Source of the DNA: Plakobranchus ocellatus
Lineage: Eukaryota > Mollusca > Gastropoda > Plakobranchidae
Assembly: GCA_019648995.1 (NCBI GenBank)
Contig: BLXT01003003.1
Location: 1,939,722-1,981,889, forward strand
Reading direction: 5' to 3'
Length of the DNA stretch: 42,168 nucleotides
Program-made: the position numbers and the translations under genes
The notes under the pieces: model-generated
Database searches by the model: none
Told to the model about the DNA's origin: nothing
The model's input: only the letters and a program-made list of their open reading frames with translations
Shown: piece after piece, positions 1 through 13,700 of the stretch
Layout of the letters: the number at the start of each line of letters is the position of its first letter
Position numbering within the stretch: position 1 is the first letter of the stretch

Positions 1-1576
1 AAAAAATGAATAAAAAATATGTTAGAGGGACAAATTTTTTATAAATTATCCATAAGTTGGGGTCGAAAAACCAGGTCTAGCTTTGCACACCATGGTCGAG
101 TTAGGCCTATATGAGGGTTTGCTAAAACGTGGGCTGTCATCATAGTTATGTGCGAAAGATTTTCTTCAAGCCCTATTTGAACAAATTTAACTCATCAATG
201 CATAAATTTTGATTTTATGAGAGTTATGGCATACAAAGTACTGCTTTATGTTTAAAAGATAAGTTTTGGATACATCCTTGCTGTCAAAATTAACCAAATA
301 AGTTTTGAACATAACTAAGATGACAAAATCACCAAAATAGTGGTCATCCATCAACAAATTAAGCTCATTCACCACAAAGTCAGGAGACACAGACCAATAT
401 TTTTTACATGGATCTATTCCTGCTATCCAACTCTGCATGAATATTACCTCGCTGATACTGAATTGGACTTTCCCCTTTTGTAATTGGAGATTCTTTTTTT
501 CAAAATGCAGTAAAAAACGTGACACAATTTGGGGGTCCACCTTTTGGCGATTGCTCATATTCGAGTTTGTTTGTTTATGAGATAGGACTTGTAGGAATTT
601 CTGAAATATTTATGCACACTATAGATTGGTCCTCACTTATTTAGCTGGGTCTAGATCTAGACTGTTAGCAAAAATACAGTATTCTAAGCCAATACTATGT
701 AAAGAACAGTGATTGCTTTTTGTTTTTTTCTTTTTCATGTGACTGTGGGCCAAGGCAGTCATTTATTGAGATTACTAGAAGGTTGATAGAATGTAAAAAC
801 GCTGTGAACAGGTCTTTTTATTTTTTTTTTCTCGAATTCTGTCACATTCTATTTTTAGCTTATTATGTGATATGTTATTTTCTAGACATTCTTTCCTTTT
901 CTAGAAAACTAGGGCTGATGTACATAAATTGGAGGTTTTGAGATTTAAAAAAGGAAAAGTTCAATTGCTTATATCCAAGGGGTAGATCTGTGATGATTTA
1001 CAGCCAGCACAGTATAGCGATTTATGAGTTTGTGAGCACAACATCTAGACTTAGCAAATTTTAATTTGTTGGTCCTTCCGTTAATAAACTTTTCTTCCAT
1101 TTCTGCAAGATCTGGGGTTGTTCAAGTCCTTTTGTCCGTTTAAAAGAACACAGTTAAATTTATACCAAGATTGAATCTATTGCTTACATTGTTACCAAAC
1201 TAACTGATACACAACAGTTTTATTGATTACTTTCTCATAAATTTTCGAGCATTTTGTGCACTTCTTTGAGGCTAATAAAGGCCACAAAAACGAGGAAACC
1301 AGGAATATCAGCCAATTTAAACTGCCTTAGAAACATCTTGAGGTAACAGACATGGATAGCAGAGCTTTACATGCTCCAGAAAAACAGCGATTAATCCAAG
1401 AGATTAAAATTTCAAGAACTGTTTTATTCCTTTTTTTTTTTGTCCAGCATTTTACAGAATATTGCTTTCAAAGAATGAGAAATAGAAGACTCTATGATCT
1501 AGCAACACAAAATGATGATAAAACGCATTGGCAAAGGACTATTTAAATCCGAACTGGCAACTACCAAACTTCTCAC
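1..1576. other. Presumed STK36 intron; one unassigned minus-strand open frame
   Basis: AT-rich sequence after the exon 17 donor. The only notable content is an open frame of 123 codons on the minus strand at 187-558, which I cannot match to STK36 or any family (see findings), and the palindromic TCTAGATCTAGA near 650. Confidence 0.5.
187..558 (-). CDS. Unrecognised 123-residue open frame inside the presumed intron
   Basis: The open frame begins MSNRQKVDPQIVSRFLLHFE and ends KIKIYALMS. It has a mixed composition with Trp, Cys and Asp and is not simple AT-rich low complexity. It is unusually long for this AT-rich DNA. No clear acceptor, no promoter and no family signature are seen. It could be a scrap of a mobile element, an exon of a nested gene, or chance. 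No function is proposed. Confidence 0.2.
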   Translation of the reverse strand: MSNRQKVDPQIVSRFLLHFEKKNLQLQKGKVQFSISEVIFMQSWIAGIDPCKKYWSVSPDFVVNELNLLMDDHYFGDFVILVMFKTYLVNFDSKDVSKTYLLNIKQYFVCHNSHKIKIYALMS

Positions 1577-1710
1577 CTTTTTCTTCCCATCTTTCAGAGT
1601 CTCTGTATCTTCCTGAGGGACATAAGTGAGGGAAGCCAAACTGGAAATAGCCTGCAGAATCATTTGCTCCATACGCTCAGACGCAGCCTGTATGTTGCCC
1701 TCAGCGATTT
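1577..1710 (-). CDS. STK36: STK36 exon 17 (residues 637-680), last exon seen in window
   Basis: 134 bases, acceptor TTTGGATTTCAG, donor AAG|GTGAGA. It encodes [20 protein letters not shown] and continues through a short helix to KDGKKK, in phase 0 at the end. Its donor is followed by about 1.6 kb with no recognisable further STK36 exon, so the gene continues left of the window. Confidence 0.9.
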
Positions 1711-4700
1711 CTGAAATCCAAACATAAAATAAAACTGTCATATAATGAACACTTCTCTATTTTATGTCAAGAAATTCATATTTCAAAAACAATTTTACAC
1801 TTTTAAAATTTGAAGGGTAATTAAAAATTGTGTGTGTTATACATTTAAATGATCACTTTTAACACAAAACATGAGTAACAAATGGATGCCTGCAATGATG
1901 ACAACAAATAGACATTTGTGTTTCTAGGTATATGTTTACAAAAAAAATCTTACAATCAAGTAAAGAAATAAAATTTGTTGTAGCAATAAATGTTTAAATC
2001 TTAAAGACTGTGTGAGTTAGGTTTTTTGCTCATTAAAACATAGACTTTTAGCTTTGGAAAAACTCTTGTTTTCATGTCACAAGGAATTTTCTGCTCTATT
2101 ATCACAAAATTCAAGTGGCAACAACTCTACACGTTTTTTTTGCCCAGAATATAAAGATGATTGAAAATCTCTGGAACAAAAAAAAAAAAAACCAAACAAA
2201 AAACAACTAAAACAAACAAGTGAACGAAAAAAGAAGACTGAAAGATAAAAAATCTTGAACTTTGAAAACATTTTCTTTGCCTTCTCTGATCTGATTATTT
2301 CTGTCCAAGCCTTGTCTTGTGATATTCAGTTACATTTTTAGTCAAAGTAATTTGATGAAAATACACGAGAGCTGTACAAAAAAATGAAGAAAACAGGAAG
2401 GCATGAGTAAGATGAAACTGTTCATCTCTTTCAGAGCAGGACAAGGAGAAAGACAATCAATATGCAAAGAGGAAATATAACAAAGAAATGAAACAGGGCA
2501 TTCAAGCTCTCAACATCCTCACCTGTCAATCTCTTCAGAACTGCTGGGTCTCCTTGAGTTGCACGGAATATGGCATCGATGCTTGCTTTATGCCGGGACA
2601 CCAGTGAAGTATAATACTGATCTGCATCCTGAACTCGACCTCGCTCATGGGCCTCACTCAGGTAGATCACACACTAACACAGGGCAATAAGATAGTAACG
2701 CAAACTAGACTGTAAACACAAGATTTTTGTTCTTCACCTGACGTAAGTCTAAATATTGACTAAAATGTCACGAATCATTCAAATTATTTATTAGAATCTA
2801 AATGCTAAATCCAATTAAGCCTTAACAAACATGAAATGGTTCTTAGATTTAAAAGAATCTTGCCAAAAAGCACAGCAGTTTTCACAACAATGAAATGTAG
2901 ACAGAGGCTCTTACAGTGCAATTACTAAAACTTTGAAAGCCAAGGTCTCTTGCAATGTTTAGACCAGACTGAAATACTAATTTTTATTTGATATTAAAAA
3001 AAAAGCAATCAAGATGATATAGCTAACAAATATCTATATATGCAAGATTTTATTCTCAGAACATTTTCCATTTTGTTATGAGAACTGAAAATAACAAAGG
3101 CAATTTTTGTGCGAGTCATCCTATAATGTTGAATGTTGCTCATGTGAAAAACAAACACTCAAAATTCAAATTCATAAAAATATTCAAATGATGTCATGAA
3201 GCTTACAATTAACTTGGCACGATCCAATTTTCAAACGTTGAGATGGGACATAAAATATTACCTTATGCCTATTTAGTTTTTGGCAATGCATAGTTAATAG
3301 AGGAATTCCCTAACAGGCTCCTCTGAACTGTAGTATGAAGAATTAACGAAACAAAGTGAGGAAAATTCAAACTTAAGTTACCAGTAGCGTCTGCTCGAGC
3401 AATCTGAGATCTTCATCTGTGTCCTCCTGCAGAAGTTTTGGTACCAGAGACCAGAAAGTGTGTACTGCACCTGTGTATTGCTTTACCCTAGCAGGAGAAA
3501 ACAGAAAAAAGGGGGGAACATAAAGGATGATGAGCACAGAGGCAACGTAGAGTGAAGAGCAAGATACCTTAAAATCTATAGACTGTATGATAGTAAAAAA
3601 GTAAAGTGAGTTCCATGCTTAGTCCAAGCATCGGAGAATCGATTGAGTTCTGGATGGACATGGGGGAGCAATGAATAATTAATTCGACTTATAATCTGGA
3701 ACCTTTCACATGACAGCCTTACCAGATGTATGATAGGTGAGATAAATATAACTAATGAAATACATAATGAAACAATCATATTAAATATATGAAAGCTGGC
3801 TATTGAATAGAGCCTAATTATTAATTTGACCAGTACTCAACACATGAATATAACAATTTTAAAATATGTAGCCAATTAAAATCTTGAGACTAGTCCTTAT
3901 GGGTTGAAAATCACATGAAAGACTTTTGAGTAAAAAAAAAAAAATTAATTTATTTTCCCTTCTTATGAATACTTTTTTCAAGGTAAAAAAGCCCTGTTTC
4001 TTGGCTCAGAATTAACAACTCTATCTAATTTACACCTATGCAATAAAGGACGCTTTGGGCAGTTCCAATTGTCCAAAATGTTCAACAAGCAACTTGTCAC
4101 TCATTTATATTGGCCTTAAGAGAATGGTTTATTAAAGCCACAACTAACTACTACTGAAACTTAAAATCGATTCAAATGCACTCTATAAATCAACATCCCT
4201 AGAGTAAGTAAAACGATTCAATTTTATAGCACCTTTAACGGCGAATAACATTAAACCTAGCAAAAAACACTCGTTTGAAATGGTGTAAAAATTCTGTGTT
4301 GCTAGATTTAGACCTAATTTTCCATTGCTGTTTTTTTTGGCCTCAAAATGTGATGGTGCAACACATTTAAAAAATTGAACCTATCATCTAAACAAAAAAT
4401 AAAAAGTACCAAGGGAGGGCACTCACACTTCTTTCTGTTTGGCGTCTGCTTTACTCCAGTCAGCCCAACTAATCTCACTGGCAAAATAAGCATTGACAGT
4501 GATCACAAGGTCTATCATAATCTGCTGGGCCCAGGGTTGCTGAAACACATTTAACATGCAGAAAAATAATGAAATGTACTATTCTCAATGCAATTTTCTT
4601 TCTTTTTTTTTTTTTTTAATCAATATATGAGCAGTGACAATTACTATTTAATATTCTGATACATGAAACAAAATAAGCAAAAAGCAAAAATAATTTGTTT

Positions 4701-7700
4701 ACTCATTAATTTTTTTTTCATCCACAAATGTCTTCAATAGGTTGTCTATATGCAATAAATAGTGAGCTTAGATTTGAAGACTGCAAATCAAAATAATAAA
4801 AAATAAAAATTATCAATTCAGACCACAGGCAAAGGAAGTTTCGATAGAAAAGGCAAGGATTAATGTAAAACCAGTATAAAGGCTCTTGCCAAAAATGAAT
4901 AGTACTTTGTTATCACAGTTACTGTGACTATTATATGAAGGTCTCACTGTTGTAAGAAAGCTCAGCGATTTTATCCTATCTCAAGTTAAAATGGAAACTC
5001 ACAAATATTGATATCAAATTTGAATTGTAGAAAAGGCGACATCTCCTACCTGTTTTATCTTAGATTTGTCCAGCACTTCTTTCAACAAGCCAAGCAGTTT
5101 CTCTGGTATTTCTACAGCCTTACAGAAATTTACTATCTTGTCGACCTCACTGAGGAAAAAATGATTAAAAAAAAAAAAAGTTAAATTACAAACAGCCACA
5201 AAAACTCATTAAAGAAAAGAAGTCTTCATAACTCATCTCAGTAGAATGTAAACAATTGTGATTTCATTTACAAAATCTACATATACTTCGTCTTTTTTTT
5301 TTCTTTTTTGGCCATGAGATAAGGCAAGAGAGTCTTAATATAATGGGCATTCTTTTTAACTCAAACAAGTCACATTCTTTTTTTTTTTTTTTAATCAAAT
5401 CTATTTTATGGTCAATAGGGCAATGCGTGCAGCTACTCACTGACCTAACAGACACTAGCCAGGCAATAACCTGACAAAAATGAGCTTTTGCCCCCTTTAA
5501 ATTAATTGGATTTACAGAGCTCTACACCTTGATTCAGAAAGCTGTCTATGGGAAGCAATGCTACACAATTGCACCTTTATCCTGAGGTCAGGTATTTATA
5601 CCAAGGAGTGTGGCAGCACATCCAGAGAATTAAGTCGGAGATGGAGACCTTTTCAGGGTGCATAAGATCTATCACGCATGACTTGCATCGGGTGCAATAT
5701 CTCCTTACATAGACAATATACATGGTCCAGTTTTAAGCATTGCAGATCTCACAGAATGCAGGCCCAGACAATCTCAAGGGTTTCAAATATTTAAAACGTC
5801 ACTTGTGACTCATTGGGCTTCATAGGTTTGAGCTATCTCAATGGCTTAAACTATTTAAAATGTCACTTGTGAGTCATTTAGGCTGCAAAAAAATCCAGCT
5901 ATCTCAATGCTTTAAAGTATTTAAAATGTGACTTGCAACTCATTAGGGCTGCAAAGGTTCCAGCTATTCAATGGTTTAAACTATTTAAAATGTGACTTAC
6001 ACTTCATTTTGACTGAATTGTGACATATTTAAAATGATAGACGCTGTTTGAAATGCATCATATTATTTATTTGAAGTGCAAGAATTACAACTGAGAAATG
6101 ATTAAATAAATGAATTTTACCCATGAGGAAGAGAAATTTCAAAAAAATTTACAGAGAGACTCCAGTTAATTTACCATTTAAGGGTAACAATGTTGGTGAT
6201 GACTCGCAAAACAGATCTAAGGCGTGATGCTCCTTCAAGCATGCAGTCTTTTACCTGTAAAAAAGAAAAGATTAGGATGGGCAAATAAATTCCCTAGATA
6301 ACAAAATGGAGTGCAAGGAGTGTTTCTGGGGTGAAAATAAATAAAAAGAAATATAAAACTTAAAAAAAGAAGCCCTTATCTCAGCACACATTCTGTCTTC
6401 TGCCAAATCAAACTGATATTTTTATTTGTTAAAGGGAAAAAATCCTTTAACTTTCCTATGTTAACAGCTCACATGCTGACAGTTTGTGAATCATATTCAA
6501 TGCATTGTCATGGGTGATTAAATCTCATCATGTTTATGCCCTCAGTATCTTGCAACGGCCAGTTGTACCATTATTTTTGCACATTGTAAGATAATTTTCC
6601 TTTGCTTTTCTCGCACAAAGCAAAAAACTGTCAAGAAGGAAAATTCATAAAAAAAAAAAAAAAAATCTAAGTCCATTTGTAAGAACAAAATAAATAAAAA
6701 AAATTAAAATTATGTGTCCGCTTTTAATTCATATCTAAGCTCATACTAAAAATATCCATGCATAAGGCTTTTTTTAGAACATCATGTGACATGAGGATTC
6801 TGTGCAGGCAAATGGTAGAACTTAATTTATTGCATGGTGCACAAAACACTGTTATTAGAACTCCGATTGGTTTGAAAGATGCAGTCCTAAGTTATATGAT
6901 GTTCTGAACAACACTAATTGAGTTTAATGTCAATGAAAAAAAAGATAATACTACAAGAGTAAATATTCAACATTACCATAAACTCGAAACTAGAAATGAA
7001 ATCTCCAACCTCTTTTCCCTTCCTTCACAAAGATCTTTTCCACTCCTCATCCTTCTCTCATGTCCCTAAACCTGATCAAAGCTTGACATCAGAGTGATAT
7101 ATACTTGCTGATAGCTTCCCAATCATCTAGAAGAGCCTGTAGATATTCATGGTCCCCCTCTTCCCATCTCCCTCTCTTACATCCATGACTAACCTGATCA
7201 GAACTAGAGAGTAGCCTGGCATGCAGTTTGCTGATGGCTTGCTGGTCATCCAGCAGAGCCAGTGTGTATTCCGGGTCTCCCTCCTGGTCTGTCAGGTCTA
7301 TCAGCTTCTGCCACTCGTCTTCACTGTCTCCATCCTGTTGGAAAGTTTCATATTTCCCACTGAAATAGTTCTTCACTGATATCTAGTCACTAAAAAGTTA
7401 CATAAAACTAAGGCACTGGCACTAAACTAGTTTGAGGGATTTTTACAAACCTATCTGGGAAAAAGATATGGACTTTCATCAGGTTATCCAGGCAATGCAA
7501 CTGCAATGCTTCAATTTTTTTATACCCCATTTTCATAAAAAATATAATCCTATATAATCCTATAGACAAGAATCAACCCACAGGTAAGTAAGGCTGAAGG
7601 GGTTTTAAAGATCTAAAGCTGGAGTTGCCTAAAATCAGCTAAAAATATAATGAAATAATTTACAAAGACCCTTTGGAGAATAGGAACCGTCTGTAGTTCT

Positions 7701-10700
7701 AATAAAACACAAAGTAAGAAAGAAAAAAGTATTTATTTAACAACTAAACAATGCAAAGATTTCTGAAAGACAACATAAATTACAATTATTATGCGAATTC
7801 ATTTTGATAATTATTTCCTAGATGCTCTCTTGGAAAGCATCATAGACTTCTTTTAATGGAAATCCTGAAAACTGAATCATGAATATGTTCTCAATTAACT
7901 TGTTCCTTAATTATCTTTGCCAGATAAAATGAAATAATACTTATTATTCAAACATAATCTGTGGCTACAACCAGTTTAAATTAAGATTTTCCCTCAGCAA
8001 ATCCAAGATTGAAACACATCCTTACCTCACCATCCAACTTCACATTCTCCATATTGTTTTGCTGATTTACGTTTTCTGTCTCTTTCTTCTTCTTGTTGAG
8101 AACAGTACGACCTCCGACCTCAATGCTGGGATATTCTGCTTTGTAATCTTTGCTGATACGGTCTGTACGAGGTGTCGGCTCTGCGGCCTAGACAGTGTGA
8201 AACATCAATATTTGGCCTTAACAATGATAACATGATTTTTAAAAATAATTAAAAAAAAATACTTTGCTAATGCTTACCAAAACCAGACCTGTCATATACC
8301 ACATATTTCTCAGATACATATCCTATGGCTTTGGTGATGTTCCTCAATTTAGAGAAAAACTAAAAAACATAATAAACAATGTCAGCACTGTTAAATGGTG
8401 TTCCTTAAGAAAATCTATCTAATTTATAATTTTAAGAGTGAAATATCTCAAAAGTTGTCAAGTGTGACTTGTCTGGTTTTTCCATTGAGCCTTTCAAATT
8501 GAAAAAGGGGAAAACAAACAAAAGTATCACACGACAAAATGAGGGGAAAGAGGGCAAAACATAAAAATATCACAGATGATAAATTGAGAACCACTTTAAG
8601 TACAACTTAATTATCTGGCCTAAATATGCCTGCACAAATTTTTTGACTTTCTCATCAAAATTCCTATTTTCAGCAAAATTATGAAAAAAATTGTCCTTGA
8701 AAAAATAAAATATGATGCTTGCAGGACTTTTATAAAGGCAAGAAGCCTTCAATCCAATTGATGCTAATTTACATAACTTTATTGCAAGAATGACATTACA
8801 AAGTAATTATATTCAAAGTTTATTTGAAAACTTTTTTCATATATTTAGACAAAAGTTTATACCTGAGAATTTAAGGTCATTTATAATGGGATCAAGCTAA
8901 AAAAATGTATATAAGAAAAAGAATATTAAATAGTTGTAATAATAGAGGCTAAATAACTTTAATCATAATCAGATAGAGAAAACTGAAACCTATAAGGTAT
9001 TGAGATTTGGAATTTGAAAAAAGAAGCAAAAGTGGGGTATACAGAGGGAAGGAAAAAAATAATTGTACGTGATAGATGTTTTCCCCCTTAAAAAGCAACC
9101 TCATAATATATGACCTATGCGTGCAAAGACTTTAGGCAAATGTGCAAATTGGAAGTTGGAAAAAAGTATAGAACATGGAATAAAACAGACAGATGAAGAA
9201 AGAGTACAGTGTGTAAATATTTCCTTTCTCCAAATCGAATGCAGAAATATGTTATATATTATCATTATAATATTAATTTTACATTTAAAACTTAAAAACA
9301 ATGGTTCAAAACATTTTTTTGAAATCTCTCTTTCTTTCTTTTTTTTTTTATAAATCAGGAGAAAAATTTGGTTTGCCTCAAATGCAAATGGTGTGAAAGA
9401 AAACTTAAATTCAAACCTGAAAAAAAAAATGCCAACAGAGTTACCAGAAAAGGTTGAAAGTAGGGAGTGATACAAAAATGACACATCTTTACAATAAAAT
9501 AATAGAAAGAGTAGTGGATTTCTGAAATCATATGCTGAGAGTTTCCCTTATTTTGACCAATTTTGGAAAAGAACTTGAAGCTTCCATCTGTTTTTTTTCA
9601 TCATTTAGTCTCTTCGTAATTAAAAGAAATTATATTTCATCTGAACTCAGACTTTAAAAATTGGTTTGAGGAATTTCAGAAAGATTTTTTTTCCATGCTT
9701 GGAAATTTTAATATTATTGAAAGAAAAACTTGTCCAAACACATAAAAATCCATATCTTATTTAAAATCCTGGTTGCATGCCTATTTTAACCACAATAATT
9801 TAGACAAAAAGGGAGCAACAAGAAGCAAGGAAATCACAGATGAAATATTTGTGCAGTACATATACCTCTTCCAACCGTGGGGCCTGTGTGAATGATGAAT
9901 GAAATATAACATATAAAACATCACAGGCAATGCCTTACACTGATAGACTATGTATATAATATAGACTAAATACAAAAAAGACGAAATAATACAGATAAGT
10001 TTGAATGAGCATTCCATGAATATTGTGCTTCAACTAAGGAACAAATATCCTGCTTTATTACTTCTTATACTCATATCTTTTAGTTGGAATGCAGATATGA
10101 AAATCTACTCTTTGTACTCAAATAAAAAACCAAAGTTAATATTCAAACAGGTATGTTCTAATTCTTTGTTCCCCCCAACCCCCAAACCCACTCATTCCAT
10201 CATCCCTTTACTTTTTCTATATTCTGATATATGGAATCTGACCTTGCTAACTTCTGGATCTTCCCAGTCCTTGCTCTGGCCTTTTGGTGGCCCATCACCA
10301 ACAGTTCCATCTGCATGGTCCCATGCTTGCATCCGTGTCTGCTGCTTCTGTCTCTACAAGGAGACAACACAAAAAATCAGTTGAACAAGTATACTGAATG
10401 GATCTTAGGAGTTAAAACTAATGTGGATTGAATGTGTCAGAAGGATGAATGTTAATTAGCTTGATTAGTTCAGCATCTTCATGCTTTATGAGGAAGATGA
10501 TACAAGACTTCTTAATTACAAAGAATATTAGCAATGAAAATTATTTTAAAAAACTGTATTTTCCTATTTCATTCAGCTTCATGCCACACAGTCAATGCAG
10601 AATTTGTTTTGTACAGGCAGTATTTAGAGAAATGAACATTTGGGTTTAGCACACTCTGCATGGTGAAGCAGAGGTTGAAGTAAATTTGAATTTTTGTCAG

Positions 10701-13700
10701 TCATCAGATCCTACACTTTTTATTCAGCACCAAATACATCACTTTTAAGTTATTTTTTCCACAAACAAAGCTTTACCGAGAGCGCTCTCCCTGTCTAGTC
10801 TGCCTTACATTTTTGTTCTGAAAATCTTTAGTGCAGACTTGATTCACAAAAAAATTTCCTCCATAAATTTAGTTATGCAAAAATTGTTACATGGTCAAAA
10901 AAAATAACCCTCATGAACTCTGGAAGCTGCATTTGATAAAGTCCTAAATAAATAACAAATCAATCACCAAAAAAAAAAAGAAGGAAAACTATACAAATTG
11001 TACACTGCTGGAGTGAGATACAAATTTTCAGTCAATTTTTTGTCTCTTCCTCATCTTTCTTACCTTCTTCTCCTGCTCCTCCATTGCTTTCTTGCGAGCC
11101 CTGGCAAGAATCTTTGAGGTTCCTGGAGGATTTGCCTTCATCTTGGTCTGTTCCTCTTTCATCTCCATCATGCTGGCGCTCAGTGGCTGGGTGAAAGGAG
11201 ACTGGAGAGACAGATCCTCTTCATTGACTGTGGATTGCAAGATCAGATGACAAAAGATTAATACAATTTTTGTTCAATAACACCGTGTCATCCATCATTA
11301 ATATCTTCCTTGTTTATTTTAAATTATAAGACCAAAAGATACTGTTTTAATCCATTCTATGATGGTGAAACAAATGTGAAGTATCTTGAAAATGAAATAT
11401 TTAAATTCTAAAAAAAAGGTTTCACTGCCATAAACCCTTCACTCTGTAGTAATTTTGACTTTTGCTATATCTTTATTACATTGCTAATGTTCAGAAACAA
11501 ATTCAACATGATCTCTGGGCAGAAACCCAAACTTGAAAAGAGTATTAACACCCTTGACATAAACAACAAATAAGAAAAAAATATCACCTTTAACCATGTC
11601 AGAAACAAACGGGTGTCTCAACAAGTGAGGCCAAGCAAGCCTGTGTTTGGGGTTCTTGTTTAGCAAACCTGGATACAATAGTGATAATGATCATTATAAT
11701 AATAATAATATTGATTTCTAAACTTATAAATTCTGCATCTTCATCTTCTTACTACAATATAACTGTGATATCTGTTGATTAAAGTGGTAGAGATTATAAA
11801 CATGGTGTGCATTTAACGCCTGATGCATCTAATTATCTTTTTTGCTGTCTTAAACTCATTGTTGCCATTAAAAATTGCAGAGAATTTCTATTTTTTTTTT
11901 GTTGGTTTTGTAAAAAATCAAGATATTATAAGCCTATTTTCCCAGACTTAAAGAAAATGATCCAAGAGGCTTTACAGTGAGGACTTTGTATGTCCATGTT
12001 TCTTTGTTCCTCTACAAGAAAGTGTCAAATGCAGATCTGTGCTTTACAAAACTTATTTTTTCTAATGGCCTCAGGGCCACAGTCTAATTTTCCTCCTACA
12101 ATTCAACAAAAACCTAAAAAATCTGTAACATAAGTAACATACCCTTTGAGTTCTATTGTTTCTGTTTCAAGAAACTCAAGATATATCTTAAGACCTGTCT
12201 TGTAAGTTGGATCTCGCTTGTAGTCTTTAAAAATTTTTTTTCAGTTCTTTTAATCCCTGTCTGAGGTGCTTTTTTCAAAAAGTTGAAAATACCATATTTT
12301 GATAAGAATTGGCACAGCTTTATCCAATCTTAACTATTGCAAACCTGCAGGAAGAAGTGTTTAGACGGTTTTAATGTTTTAAAATTTAAAATGTTCAAAG
12401 TGCAAATTTTGTCTCAGTAGAACTGGTCTCAAGCAATAAACTTTTTCAAAAACAAAATTTCTCTACTTTTCTGAAATAGAGGCTGTGTAAACATAGCAAA
12501 CTTTAAAGGCCTCTAGTAACTAGCATTCAAATTTAAGCTGCTTCAATAATTGCTTTATCAACAATGTTAAAAATTCGCCACTTAATTTTCCTGGGATCTC
12601 AGCCTCAAGTTTTCCATATCAGGAGCCTCTGGCGACAAGTGGCTAATAGAGAGGTTTAAACTGCAATATTGGAAAAACTGTCAATCATATCAGGCATACA
12701 AAAAATTATCTGCATTTTTTCTATGCAAAAAAGATAAAAAAGCATACACTCCTCAGTTAATACTATAGGATAAAAATATTGAGTAGAGAGAAACATTTCT
12801 CTTTACACTCAATTTCAGTAAGTCTGTTTACATGTTTACAAACAAGGGAACACGCATAAAAAAATAAAAAAGAAAAGAAAAAAGAAAAACCTTTTTCACA
12901 ACATTCATTAGCTCATGCTGTGAACAGATTAATGGTGAGGAGAAGAAGAAGACAAAAAAACTTTTTCCCAGTAAAAAGGGATTGCAGTGGGCAATGGAGA
13001 AATAACCACTTTAAAGTGACCTTCAGCAAATCTGTTGAGGAGCTTTACCTTGCAGAAAATCCTTGAACACAGCACTCATTTTCTTGGGCCATTTCACAGG
13101 ATCCTTGATGATCATGTTCACCAGCTGAAAGATGCTGTTGGTATAGAATGGTGGCGTCCCAGCGAACAGCTCATACAGGATACAGCCCAAAGCCCTGCAT
13201 GCGGACACATCGATTATCAAGGTGTTAATTTTTTTTTCAGCCATGGCAAAGGAGGTCAGACTTATTTTACTTTAAAAATCACATAAAAATAACACGGAAA
13301 GAAAAATAAAAACCGATTCAAATAAAATTATTTATAAAGACAAGACAATCTTGCCTCTCAAGATATGCAACCTGAACAAAGAAAAGGACAAGAAAAATTT
13401 AGCAAGCAAAAAGAGAATTAAAAAAAAAAATAATAATTGCTGCTGACTGCAAGAAATCACAAGCTCATTCAAGCAGTGTATACCTCTTTCAGAAAAAATC
13501 AGAAATATTTTTTTATCATAGAAGAAGAAGCTCAAAGCTCATTAAAAAAAAATCTTAGGCAAAAAGTACTCCAAAGTTAGCAAACCTTCATGAAACGCAA
13601 AATTATTTACAGGACTACAGGATTTTAGCATAAATGATTTTGGTTTGCATGCAATGAGTGTAAAAATAGTCACCATAAATCAGCAGTGTGATCATACGGC

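Noticed and set aside
1352-1546. Plus-strand open frame of 64 codons
   Set aside because: Short, poly-Phe from a T run, and no supporting signals.
9101-9484. Overlapping open frames on both strands
   Set aside because: Low-complexity AT/T-run sequence in an STK36 intron. No splice sites, and the composition is that of the intron.
13035-13286. Plus-strand open frame overlapping kinase exon 6
   Set aside because: It is the antisense shadow of a strongly supported STK36 exon. The same applies to the plus-strand frames at 14093-14356 and 16627-16818.
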